Source: Candidatus Omnitrophica bacterium UBA1443
Lineage (GTDB): Bacteria; Omnitrophota; Omnitrophia; Omnitrophales; Aquincolibacteriaceae
DNA length: 18,548 nt
NCBI GenBank assembly: GCA_002329545.1
Contig: DCTJ01000038.1
Coordinates: 7,027 to 25,574, forward strand
Direction: 5' to 3'
In this document: positions 1 to 8,696 of the stretch, piece after piece
How the letters are laid out: each line of letters starts with the position of its first letter
How positions within the stretch are numbered: the stretch's first letter is position 1
The notes under the pieces: model-generated
Seen by the model: the letters and a program-made list of their open reading frames with translations, nothing else
What the model was told of the DNA's origin: nothing
Databases searched by the model: none
Made by a program: the position numbers and the translations under genes

Positions 1-1
1 G

Positions 2-3000
2 GACCATGTTTTTTATCTCCTTCACCGGCCCCGGCGGTGGAATGAAAGAGAAAAAATCTGGATGGGGTATGAGCGGAAACGCGGGAAACTGGGAGATTTG
101 AACGCGCTTCTTCGGGGGGCCGGGGAGGACCGATTCAGCGTTATTCTTGGTGATCCCCAAAAACTGCAGAGCGTGAAATACGTAATCACTTTGGACGCGG
201 ATACCCGGATGTCGCGTGACGCGGCGCGGGACCTCGTGGGAGTGATTGCTCATCCGCTGAATCGGCCCGTTTACGATGAGGCAAAGAAGCGAGTGGTTTC
301 GGGATACGGAATTCTCCAGCCCCGGGTGGAGCCCAGTTATCCCGGAGAAACGCCATCGCTTTTTGTGAGGATTTTTGGCGGCGAGCACGGAATTGATCCT
401 TATACCAAAGCGGTTTCTGATGTTTACCAGGATTTGTTTTTTGAAGGGTCTTTCATCGGAAAAGGGCTTTACGACGTTGACGCCTTTGAAAAATCCACGA
501 AAGGCCGTTTTCCGGAAAATTTGATACTGAGCCATGATCTCCTAGAGGGGTGTTACGCCCGCTCAGGACTTGTGACGGACGTCCAGTTTTATGAGGAGCA
601 TCCCTCGGGATATCTTAAAGACGCGAGCCGAAGGCATCGCTGGATTCGCGGGGATTGGCAAATCCTTCCGTGGCTTTTTTCTAAAGTGCCCGGCGCGGAG
701 GGTTCGAAAGAAACCAACCCGCTCTCTTTTTTGGCCCAGTGGAAAATCGCGGACAATCTTCGCCGCAGTCTTGTCGCTCCCGCCACGGTTTTGCTTTTTG
801 TTTTGGGAGGAATTTTATTTCAACCGTCCTGGGTATGGTCCGCCTCGATCGTGGCCCTTCTCGGTTTGCCTCTTTTGCCGATGTCTCTCGCGGAGGCCGT
901 CAGGAAACGTGCGGACCTGACCTTTAAAAAGCATTTTGCGCTCGTCGGTGATTCCTTCTGTAGAAATATAATCCGGTTCTTTTTTTCTCTGGCATTTTTA
1001 CTTCACGAGGCCTGTTACTCGCTCGACGCGATTTTGAGGACCTTGTGGAGAATGGCTGTGTCACGGAAGCGTTTGCTGGAATGGAGGACGTTCCTTGAGG
1101 CGGAAGCCTTTCTCCCCAATCATATCGCCGGTTGCTACAGAAACATGTTGCCCGTGCCCGTCACTTCGTTTTTTATGCTCGCTTTTTTCTCCCGGATTTT
1201 CCCGGTGTTTGACGGGATTGCGCTGTCTCTTTTCATCCTCTGGTTTTTTTCTCCCGCGGTGGCCTACGTCATCAGCCAGCCTTCGTCTCCCCGGAAGATT
1301 TTGCTTTCCTCAAAACAGCTTTCCTTTTTACGCGTAACGGCCCGGCGGACGTGGGCGTTTTTTGAAAATTTCGTTACCGAAAAAGATCACTGGTTGCCGC
1401 CCGATAATTATCAGGAAAAGCCCGTGGGCATGGTGGCGCACCGGACTTCTCCCACGAATATCGGGATCTCGCTTCTGGCGAACTTGACGGCGTATGACTT
1501 CGGTTATATCTCGATGGGGATGATGTTTAACCGGACGGAAAAGACATTTGATACCCTGAACCTGATGGAGAAATTCAGAGGGCACTTTTACAACTGGTAC
1601 GACACGGAAACTCTCAGGCCGCTTGCCCCGCTTTATGTTTCCTCGGTGGACAGCGGAAACCTGGCCGGGCATCTGGTGGTCCTTCGCTCCGGACTCATGG
1701 AGATGGACTCCCACAAGATTGTTTCACCCGGGGTTTTTGACGGGCTTTCGGATACGCTCGAGGTTCTCCGGCAAAGTGTCGCCGAGATTGAGAAAAACCG
1801 AAAGAGCCCCGCGAGGGAACTTCTGCGGGAAATTTCCGCAAAAATGAAACAGATTCAGGAAAAGAGAAAGACCTCTCCCGTCTGCCTTTCCGAGATCCAT
1901 ACGCTTTTACGTCAGCTTTCTACCGATGTGTCCAAGGCCCTTTCGGGTCTGGATCCCAAGCGTTCCGAAAAAATCAAAAAGTGGGGCCGCGCTTTCGAAC
2001 AGCAATGTTACGACTTTCTGGAGGATATGTCTTTCATTGCCCCCTGGATCCTGCTCGCTCCGGAAGTGCCAGGGATATGGGACTCGGAAGATGAAAAACA
2101 ACAGGCACGACTTGATCAACTGAAGGAGTCGTTGAGATTCCTGGATGAAATTCCGGCGCTTGGGGAAGTGGCCAGGCTTGAGCAAAGACTGGTTCCGCTC
2201 ATTGAGGAAATTGTGGAAGGGATGACGGATTCGGAGGAAGTCTCGAGGCGCGCGCGCGAATGGTTCTTGAAACTTCGGGATTCGATCCGGGAAGCCGGAA
2301 CCCGGTCGGCCGAGAGAATTAAGGCGATCGATTACATCGTGCTCCGGTGCAGTGAGGTTTCATCGATGGAGTATGAATTCCTTTACGATAAAAACTCGCA
2401 TCTCCTGTCGATTGGTTACAACGTCAGTGAACATAAAACAGATCGGGGATGTTATGACCTTTTGGCCTCTGAAGCGCGACTTTGCAGTTTCGTCGCGATC
2501 GCGCAGGGGAGAATGCCCCAGGAACACTGGTTCAAACTGGGACGGCTGATTTCCAAAACCGACGGGGACCCTGTCCTGGTCTCCTGGGGCGGCTCGATGT
2601 TCGAGTATCTCATGCCTCTTTTGGTAATGCCGACGTATGAAGGAAGTTTGCTGGACAGGACGTACAAGGCCGCGGTGAACGGGCAAATAAGTTACGCGGC
2701 CAAGAACAACATTCCATGGGGCATTTCCGAGTCCGGTTACAACAAAGTGGACGCGAACATGGTTTATCAGTATCACTCCTTTGGTGTCCCCGACATGGGT
2801 TTTAAGCGCGGGCTTGCCGAGGATCTGGTTGTCGCGCCGTATGCCTCCATGCTGGCGCTGATGATCGAGCCCGAAAAAGCTTGCGCCAATCTTGAGCGCC
2901 TGATCTCGGAAGGAGCCGGAGGAAATTATGGATTTTATGAAGCGATCGATTATACGCCCGCCCGTCTGGCGCCGGACGAGGGAAAAGCCGTGGTTTACTC

Positions 3001-6000
3001 TTATATGGCGCACCATCAGGGCATGAGTTTGCTGTCGCTTGCCTATGTGCTCCTAGACCGCCCCATGCAAAGGCGCTTTCTCGCGGAACCCATGTTTAAA
3101 TCGACCGAACTTCTTCTCCAGGAGAAGGTCCCGGTGGCGGAGCCTTTCCTCTATGATTTTGAAGTCACCGGAATGCTCCGGAAAATTGGAGACAGGGAAA
3201 CGCTTTTACGTGTATTTACGACTTCGCAGACGCCGGTCCCTGAAGTCCACCCGCTTTCGAACGGCCGGTATCATGTGATGGTGACCAATGCCGGAGGAGG
3301 ATACAGCCGATGGCAGGACATGGCGGTCACTCGCTGGAATGAAGACGCCGCTTTGGACAACCAGGGCACTTTCATTTACTTCCGGGACGTGGAGTCCGGG
3401 CAGTTTTGGTCCGCGGCGCATCAGCCGACCCGAAAAACCCCCAAATTTTATGAAGCCATTTTTTCCCAAGCCTGGGCGGAATTCAAACGACGGGATCATA
3501 AGATCGACACGCATACCGAGATCGCGGTTTCTCCGGAGGATGATATGGAGCTTCGACGCGTAACGATCACCAATCGCTCCCATCACCGGCGGGTGATTGA
3601 AGTGACCAGCTACGCTGAAGTGGTTTTGAATGACGCCGCGAGTGATCAGGCGCACCGAGCTTTCAGTAATCTTTTTGTGGAAACGGAAATTATCAGGTCG
3701 CATCAGGCTATCCTCTGCCGCCGCCGCCCACGATCCGACAAGGAAAACTTTCCTCTCCTGTTGCATCTCATGGCGGTGCACGGAGACGCGGTGGTGGGGG
3801 CTTCTTATGAAACCGACCGGAGTCGATTTATAGGCAGGGGACGTACCGTGGCCCATCCCGCAGCCATGGAGAATCGGGGACTGCTCTCCGACAGTGAAGG
3901 CCCGGTTCTTGACCCGATTGTCGCGATACGTAGCCGGATCGAATTGGGGCCGGACGAGTCCGCCGTTGTCGATTACGTGACTGGAATTTGTGAAAGCCGG
4001 GAAGCCGCCCATGCGTTGATGGAAAAATACAGGGACCGGAATTTGGCGGACCGTGTTTTTAATCTGGCGTGGACTCACGGACAGGTGGCTTTACAGCAGA
4101 TTAATTCCACCGAATCCGCGGCCCAGCTCTATGGGCGTCTGGCGAGCGCGATTCTTTACGCGAATCCTTCATGGCGGGCGAGCGCGAGTATTTTAAGACG
4201 GAATATGAGGGGCCAGCCGGATCTTTGGGGGTACAGTATCTCGGGGGATCTCCCGATTGTTCTCGTCCGGATTGAGAACCAGGACAATATCGATCTTGTG
4301 GTGCAGATGATCCAAGCCCACGCCTACTGGCGGTTGAAGGGGCTGATTGTGGATCTTGTGATCTGGAATGAGGACAGTTCCGTTTATCGTGATTCTCTTG
4401 GCGAAAGGATTGCCGGTCTGATCGCGGCCGCGACCGAGGGAAAAACAGGCCAGAAGGGAAGCATTTTTCTGAGGCGGTCCGATCAGATGTCGGAAGAAGA
4501 CCGGATTCTGATCCAGACAGTGGCGCGGGTTATTATTTCGGATCGCGGGGGCACTCTGGCGGAACAGCTGAAAGATATGACACAGCCTAAAGCGAACCCT
4601 CTTCCGTTTGTTCCAACCCGTCGGGAAGATCCCGGTGAGAACGGCCCGGAAATTGGAGAGCGGTCGGATCTGACCTTCTTTAACGGCTTGGGAGGATTTA
4701 CCGGAGACGGGCGGGAATATGTCATTACGACGTCTCGCGCGAAGAGGACACCCGCGCCGTGGGTCAATGTGCTCGCGAATCCGAATTTTGGTACCGTGAT
4801 CTCGGAAAGCGGGAACGCCTATACCTGGAGCGAGAACGCCCATGAGTTCCGGCTGACTCCGTGGAAAAATGATCCGGTTACGGATGCTTCGGGAGAGGCC
4901 TTTTATATTCGCGACGAAGAAACCGGGAGGTTTTGGTCCCCGACCCCGCTCCCCGCTTCGGGGAAAACGCGTTATGTTTCGCGGCACGGGTTTGGGTACA
5001 GTGTTTTTGAGCATCTTGAAAGCGGAATTTTTTCGGAATTAACCGTCTTCGTTTCACTCGAAAACAGCGTCAAGTTTTCGATCCTGAAAATCCGGAATTT
5101 GTCCGGGCGACGAAGGAACCTTTCCGCGGCCGCGTACTGCGATCTGGTTCTGGGAACGTTTCGGGACAAGTACCATATGCATATCGTGACGGAAGTGGAT
5201 CCCAAAAGCGGCGCCCTTCTTGCCCGTAATCCTTACAACAAGGAATTCCCGGGGCGGGTCGTTTTTCTGGACGTCAATGAACCAACCCGTTTTGTAAGCG
5301 GCGACCGGATTGAATTTATCGGAAGAAACGGGACACTGGAGTCACCGTCCGCGATGTACCGGGACAGGCTTTCCGGCAAAGTGGGCGCGGGAATTGATCC
5401 CTGTGTCGCCGCGCAGGTTAAATTTGAAATCGGGGAAGGACAGGAAAAAGAGATCCTTTTTACTCTGGGCTCGGGAAAAACCCTAGACGAGGCCCGGGAG
5501 CTTCTCCGGCGTTTTGGCGGACTGGATTCGGCACGGCGGGAACTCGAAACGGTCTGGGAGTATTGGAAACGGACGCTCGGAGTGGTGTACGCGGAAACGC
5601 CCGATCTTTCCACGAATTTTCTCGTGAATGGCTGGCTTCAGTATCAGGTCATGAGCTGTAGGTTGTGGGGACGGAGCGGCTATTATCAGTCAGGCGGGGC
5701 TTTTGGTTTTCGCGATCAACTGCAGGATGTCATGGCCCTTATCCATTCGAAGCCGGAACTGGTCCGTGAAAAACTGCTGACCTTTGCCGCGCGTCAGTTT
5801 GTGGAAGGAGACGTCCAGCACTGGTGGCATCCTCCCGAAGGGCGTGGAGTCCGGAGCCGATGTTCAGATGATTATTTATGGCTCCCGCTCGTAACCTGCT
5901 TGTATGTCGATGAAATCGGGGATACGGGAGTTCTGGATGAGAAGGTCGGATTCCTGACGGGACCTTTGGTGAGGCCGGATGAAGAGTCCTATTATGATCG

Positions 6001-7066
6001 GCCTCAGGTCTCGGCGCAGGTTGGAACCTTGTATGAACACTGTGTTCTCAGCGTCAAGAGGGGTTTGAATTTCGGGGAGCGCGGATTGCCCCTGATGGGG
6101 ACCGGGGACTGGAACGACGGAATGAATTGGGTTGGTTACGAGGGAAAAGGGGAGAGTGTTTGGCTCGCCTTTTTCCTTTGCACCGTTCTCAAGTCGATGG
6201 CGAGTTTGGCGGCGCGTCATGGGGATCACGTGTTTTCCGGGTTATGCGGTGAAGAGGCTGTCAAACTTATCCGAAACATTGAGGCTCATGCCTGGGACGG
6301 AGAATGGTATCGACGAGCCTATTTTGACAACGGAGAGCCGCTTGGTTCCGCTTCGAACCATGAGTGCCGGATCGATTCAATACCGCAATCCTGGTCGGTC
6401 ATTTCGGGCGCGGCCCGTGACGAAAGGGCGAAAAAATCGATGGAGCAGGTGTATCAACAGCTCGTCGACAGGAAACATGCCCTGGTCAAGTTGTTTGATC
6501 CTCCCTTCGACAAGGCAATCCCCAACCCTGGGTATATCAGAGGCTATGTGCCGGGTGTCAGGGAAAACGGAGGTCAGTATACGCACGCCGCGGTCTGGGT
6601 CGCCATCGCCTTCGCGATGCTGGGAGACAGAAAACGGGCCTGGGAAATAATGAACCTGATTAATCCCGTGAAACATTCAGATACCCCGGAGAAATGCGCT
6701 ATTTACAGAACCGAGCCCTTTGTGATGCCGGCCGATGTTTACGCGTCAGCGGATCTGGCGGGGCGAGGCGGATGGACCTGGTATACCGGTTCCGCGTCCT
6801 GGATGTATCAGCTGATCGTCAAATATCTTCTTGGCATTCGGCTGAAAGTAGACCGGCTTTATTTTGAACCGTGCCTTCCGTCAGAGTGGTCGTCCTGGAA
6901 GATCCATTACCGGTACCGGGAAACTTTTTATCACATCACGTTTCTTCGTTCGGGGCCTTCGGATCGGGTTGTGTCAGTTGTTGTGGATGGTGTTGAGCAG
7001 AAAGAAAAGGCCATCCGGCTCATTGATGACCGGATCGAGCATTCAGCGGAAGTAAAGATCGGATGA
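2..7066 (+). CDS. ndvB: Cyclic beta-1,2-glucan synthase, NdvB/Cgs type, 5' partial
   Basis: This reading frame is open from the first bases of the window, so the true start lies upstream. The visible 2,355 codons compare with about 2,800 residues for full-length family members, so roughly the first 450-500 residues are missing. Numbering from the ATG at 62: a GT84/GT2-like transferase part carries LDADTR (about 44-49), EGSFIGKG, and RRHRWIRGDWQ (about 190-200). Hydrophobic segments follow at about 243-270, 299-315 and 363-403. A glycoamylase-like domain lies at about 770-1000 (GYNVSEHK, WGISESGYN, YMAHHQGMS). Two related beta-sandwich regions (about 1065-1330 and 1530-1850) precede a GH94 phosphorylase domain with GTGDWNDGMN, Asp2016/Asp2019 in the general-acid motif, and VRENGGQYTHA. 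Known role: an inner-membrane enzyme that polymerises UDP-glucose into beta-1,2-glucan, with the GH94 part trimming chain length before cyclisation. Family assignment is firm; the exact product is inferred. Confidence 0.93.
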   Translation, partial: DHVFYLLHRPRRWNEREKIWMGYERKRGKLGDLNALLRGAGEDRFSVILGDPQKLQSVKYVITLDADTRMSRDAARDLVGVIAHPLNRPVYDEAKKRVVSGYGILQPRVEPSYPGETPSLFVRIFGGEHGIDPYTKAVSDVYQDLFFEGSFIGKGLYDVDAFEKSTKGRFPENLILSHDLLEGCYARSGLVTDVQFYEEHPSGYLKDASRRHRWIRGDWQILPWLFSKVPGAEGSKETNPLSFLAQWKIADNLRRSLVAPATVLLFVLGGILFQPSWVWSASIVALLGLPLLPMSLAEAVRKRADLTFKKHFALVGDSFCRNIIRFFFSLAFLLHEACYSLDAILRTLWRMAVSRKRLLEWRTFLEAEAFLPNHIAGCYRNMLPVPVTSFFMLAFFSRIFPVFDGIALSLFILWFFSPAVAYVISQPSSPRKILLSSKQLSFLRVTARRTWAFFENFVTEKDHWLPPDNYQEKPVGMVAHRTSPTNIGISLLANLTAYDFGYISMGMMFNRTEKTFDTLNLMEKFRGHFYNWYDTETLRPLAPLYVSSVDSGNLAGHLVVLRSGLMEMDSHKIVSPGVFDGLSDTLEVLRQSVAEIEKNRKSPARELLREISAKMKQIQEKRKTSPVCLSEIHTLLRQLSTDVSKALSGLDPKRSEKIKKWGRAFEQQCYDFLEDMSFIAPWILLAPEVPGIWDSEDEKQQARLDQLKESLRFLDEIPALGEVARLEQRLVPLIEEIVEGMTDSEEVSRRAREWFLKLRDSIREAGTRSAERIKAIDYIVLRCSEVSSMEYEFLYDKNSHLLSIGYNVSEHKTDRGCYDLLASEARLCSFVAIAQGRMPQEHWFKLGRLISKTDGDPVLVSWGGSMFEYLMPLLVMPTYEGSLLDRTYKAAVNGQISYAAKNNIPWGISESGYNKVDANMVYQYHSFGVPDMGFKRGLAEDLVVAPYASMLALMIEPEKACANLERLISEGAGGNYGFYEAIDYTPARLAPDEGKAVVYSYMAHHQGMSLLSLAYVLLDRPMQRRFLAEPMFKSTELLLQEKVPVAEPFLYDFEVTGMLRKIGDRETLLRVFTTSQTPVPEVHPLSNGRYHVMVTNAGGGYSRWQDMAVTRWNEDAALDNQGTFIYFRDVESGQFWSAAHQPTRKTPKFYEAIFSQAWAEFKRRDHKIDTHTEIAVSPEDDMELRRVTITNRSHHRRVIEVTSYAEVVLNDAASDQAHRAFSNLFVETEIIRSHQAILCRRRPRSDKENFPLLLHLMAVHGDAVVGASYETDRSRFIGRGRTVAHPAAMENRGLLSDSEGPVLDPIVAIRSRIELGPDESAVVDYVTGICESREAAHALMEKYRDRNLADRVFNLAWTHGQVALQQINSTESAAQLYGRLASAILYANPSWRASASILRRNMRGQPDLWGYSISGDLPIVLVRIENQDNIDLVVQMIQAHAYWRLKGLIVDLVIWNEDSSVYRDSLGERIAGLIAAATEGKTGQKGSIFLRRSDQMSEEDRILIQTVARVIISDRGGTLAEQLKDMTQPKANPLPFVPTRREDPGENGPEIGERSDLTFFNGLGGFTGDGREYVITTSRAKRTPAPWVNVLANPNFGTVISESGNAYTWSENAHEFRLTPWKNDPVTDASGEAFYIRDEETGRFWSPTPLPASGKTRYVSRHGFGYSVFEHLESGIFSELTVFVSLENSVKFSILKIRNLSGRRRNLSAAAYCDLVLGTFRDKYHMHIVTEVDPKSGALLARNPYNKEFPGRVVFLDVNEPTRFVSGDRIEFIGRNGTLESPSAMYRDRLSGKVGAGIDPCVAAQVKFEIGEGQEKEILFTLGSGKTLDEARELLRRFGGLDSARRELETVWEYWKRTLGVVYAETPDLSTNFLVNGWLQYQVMSCRLWGRSGYYQSGGAFGFRDQLQDVMALIHSKPELVREKLLTFAARQFVEGDVQHWWHPPEGRGVRSRCSDDYLWLPLVTCLYVDEIGDTGVLDEKVGFLTGPLVRPDEESYYDRPQVSAQVGTLYEHCVLSVKRGLNFGERGLPLMGTGDWNDGMNWVGYEGKGESVWLAFFLCTVLKSMASLAARHGDHVFSGLCGEEAVKLIRNIEAHAWDGEWYRRAYFDNGEPLGSASNHECRIDSIPQSWSVISGAARDERAKKSMEQVYQQLVDRKHALVKLFDPPFDKAIPNPGYIRGYVPGVRENGGQYTHAAVWVAIAFAMLGDRKRAWEIMNLINPVKHSDTPEKCAIYRTEPFVMPADVYASADLAGRGGWTWYTGSASWMYQLIVKYLLGIRLKVDRLYFEPCLPSEWSSWKIHYRYRETFYHITFLRSGPSDRVVSVVVDGVEQKEKAIRLIDDRIEHSAEVKIG

Positions 7067-7105
7067 CAATCAACCACGCCTGTCGTTGCTCGGTCCGGCA
7101 TTAAA

Positions 7106-7135
7106 TTGACCCATCTTTAAATCATGTGGTACGAT
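7106..7135 (+). promoter_or_regulatory. Candidate sigma70 promoter downstream of ndvB
   Basis: TTGACC at 7106-7111 is followed after 18 nt by TACGAT at 7130-7135. This resembles a sigma70 promoter but would leave a leader of about 175 nt before fic. The consensus-like promoter at 7239-7267 is the stronger candidate. No gene or convincing terminator was seen elsewhere in 7067-7226. Confidence 0.25.
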
Positions 7136-7226
7136 GCCTTCTTCGGATTCAAAACGACGCCATATCTTTTAGGTTTCCAATCCGTTCTGAGAAACTGAAA
7201 GTATTGGTGAATCCGCACCCATAATA

Positions 7227-7312
7227 ATGTCATAATCATTGACATGTTATTCTTACACAATTATACTTCTTATTGTGACAAAACAACTTACGTGTGACAT
7301 ATAGAGTGACAT
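7227..7312 (+). promoter_or_regulatory. TGACA(T) box cluster, candidate fic operator
   Basis: An inverted repeat ATGTCA (7227-7232), N7, TGACAT (7240-7245) overlaps the -35 box. Further direct copies lie downstream of the -10 box: GTGACA at 7275-7280, GTGACAT at 7294-7300 and GTGACAT at 7306-7312, the last ending 4 nt before the start codon. Five half-sites in 86 bp, placed over and just after the promoter, look like a repressor array. The C-terminal winged-helix-like region of the Fic protein is the obvious candidate binder, but this is inference. Confidence 0.45.
7239..7267 (+). promoter_or_regulatory. Near-consensus sigma70 promoter for fic
   Basis: A perfect -35 box TTGACA (7239-7244) is followed, after the ideal 17 nt, by TATACT (7262-7267), one base off the -10 consensus. 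Transcription would start near 7274 and give a leader of about 43 nt before the fic ATG at 7317. The surrounding sequence is markedly A+T-rich. A promoter this strong in front of a potentially toxic enzyme fits with repression through the overlapping TGACAT boxes. Confidence 0.7.
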
Positions 7313-7316
7313 AAAA

Positions 7317-8447
7317 ATGGATAAAAGAGTGGATACATTCAGGTCGGGCCCCTTTGTTTTCAGCTTGAATCATGACAGAAGAAAGCTGGGGGATAGCCTT
7401 ATTCGGGCAAAGGTGCAATTTCTTACCATTCGAGAGATCCCAATCCTCCCAAACTTGGCATCAAACATTGAAGACGACTTGATCCGAAAGTCGATTTTTG
7501 GAACGGCCGCGATCGAAGGAAATCCCCTTTCTGAAGAAGTAGTCAATCGGATTTTGACCGAAGAAGAAAAAAAGAAGACCACTCAAAAGGCGGAACGGCA
7601 AATTCAAAATCTCAAACACGCGTACGCGTTCATACGCGAAACACCCCAGTCGGAAACTCCCTTCTTGCTGGATGAGAAACTCATAAAAAAACTGCATTCA
7701 TTAATCACGGAGGGTTCGGAAGATGACAGGAATACACCGGGACAATACCGGGATCACTCCGTGAAAGTCGGCAATGAAGAGCATGGAGGAGTTTACACGC
7801 CCCCCAAAATTTTTGATGATATTAAAAATTTGATGAAGGAATTTATCAACTGGATCAATTCACCCGATGTTCTTCAGGAAGATCCCGTGATTCGAGCCGC
7901 ATGCGCTCATTATTATTTTGCCCTCATACACCCTTTTGGAGATGGGAACGGAAGGACGGCAAGAGCCATTGAGGCCATTCTGCTCAGAAGTTCGGGATTT
8001 CGATTTGTGTATAACATGCTTTCCAACTTCTATTACAAAAACATTGATGACTACTTTTGGTCATTTTCTTTGGCTGGACGAAACAAGGAGGGGGGCATTA
8101 CGCCTTTTTTGGAGTTTTTCCTAAAAGGGCTTCTTCTTTCCCTCGAAGAAATTCGACTACGAATTTTTTCTTTGATCAGAGAGTTTACTCTTAAAGACTA
8201 TTACGTCTTCCTTCAAAAGAAAAAAGCTATTACCCAACGGCAGTACGACTTGATGAATTTGTTAATCAAAACCAGAAAACAATTCACTCTAAAGGATCTT
8301 TTTGATGATGACCAGTTGAAAATCATCTACCGTAGCGTCACGGAAAGAACAGCGCGGAGAGATCTGAAAAATCTGACTGAACAGAGGCTATTGGGAGTCA
8401 ACCCCAAAACATCTCTGTATTTTCTCAACCCGCGCGTGATCGGATAA
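7317..8447 (+). CDS. fic: Fic-family AMP-transferase, N-terminal inhibitory motif, C-terminal winged-helix-like domain
   Basis: The 376-residue protein carries the complete Fic catalytic signature HPFGDGNGRTAR at 205-216: catalytic His205, the metal/phosphate-binding Asp-Gly-Asn-Gly loop, and Arg. It also has the inhibitory motif T63-AAI-E67-G68-N69, matching the (S/T)xxxE(G/N) consensus; in characterised class II Fic proteins this Glu blocks productive ATP binding. Known activity is transfer of AMP (occasionally another nucleotide part) from a nucleotide cofactor to hydroxyl side chains of target proteins. Residues about 305-361 form a C-terminal region that looks like a winged helix, as in SoFic-like proteins. 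No antitoxin partner lies beside it, consistent with inhibition in cis. The start ATG has no clear Shine-Dalgarno sequence. Base use is A+T-rich (21 G+C in 60 at 8221-8280) compared with its neighbours, suggesting horizontal acquisition. The target protein cannot be inferred. Confidence 0.92.
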   Translation: MDKRVDTFRSGPFVFSLNHDRRKLGDSLIRAKVQFLTIREIPILPNLASNIEDDLIRKSIFGTAAIEGNPLSEEVVNRILTEEEKKKTTQKAERQIQNLKHAYAFIRETPQSETPFLLDEKLIKKLHSLITEGSEDDRNTPGQYRDHSVKVGNEEHGGVYTPPKIFDDIKNLMKEFINWINSPDVLQEDPVIRAACAHYYFALIHPFGDGNGRTARAIEAILLRSSGFRFVYNMLSNFYYKNIDDYFWSFSLAGRNKEGGITPFLEFFLKGLLLSLEEIRLRIFSLIREFTLKDYYVFLQKKKAITQRQYDLMNLLIKTRKQFTLKDLFDDDQLKIIYRSVTERTARRDLKNLTEQRLLGVNPKTSLYFLNPRVIG

Positions 8448-8479
8448 AGGGCTAAAAAAAAGAAAATCATTTTTAACAC

Positions 8480-8580
8480 GGACGAGCGGCATTCATGCAG
8501 GAACGCGTGGAGCGTGATCGTCCCCAGAATGACGGCGCGGGAGTGTCGCCCTCAATGTTGAGGCCCTGGGCGCAGTGCCC
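8480..8580 (+). other. Hairpin-rich leader between fic and prfC, possible structured RNA
   Basis: GGACGA (8480-8485) can pair with TCGTCC (8518-8523), enclosing two small hairpins: GCA/TGC around 8489-8498, and ACGC (8503-8506)/GCGT (8512-8515). This gives a three-way-junction shape. Downstream hairpins are CCTCA/TGAGG with an ATGT loop (8550-8563 region) and GGGC (8568-8571)/GCCC (8577-8580). The series continues into a terminator-like hairpin and T-run. I recognise no known riboswitch or ncRNA family, and some pairing is expected by chance in G+C-rich DNA. Confidence 0.25.
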
Positions 8581-8581
8581 G

Positions 8582-8610
8582 CCGGAGGTCGGATTTGTCC
8601 GGTGTTTTTT
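8582..8610 (+). terminator. Possible intrinsic terminator or attenuator before prfC
   Basis: CCGGA (8582-8586) can pair with TCCGG (8598-8602). An alternative compact form is CGGA (8590-8593)/TCCG (8598-8601) with a TTTG loop. A run of six T follows at 8605-8610. It lies about 135 nt after the fic stop and 86 nt before prfC. It may simply end the fic transcript, or act as an attenuator for prfC if a promoter lies upstream. The stem is short, so confidence is modest. Confidence 0.4.
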
Positions 8611-8696
8611 AACGAAAAGGGTTTCATGATTCCGTTGGAAAATTTCCCGCAATACCAGAGCCGGCGAATAATGCTCTCATTAAAGCAAAGGAAGTT

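Noticed and set aside
3206..4078. Long minus-strand open frame (290 codons) inside ndvB
   Set aside because: It has no recognisable domain or ribosome-binding site and lies entirely opposite a well-conserved coding region. It is a by-product of codon bias on the plus strand, as is the similar frame at 4193-5014.
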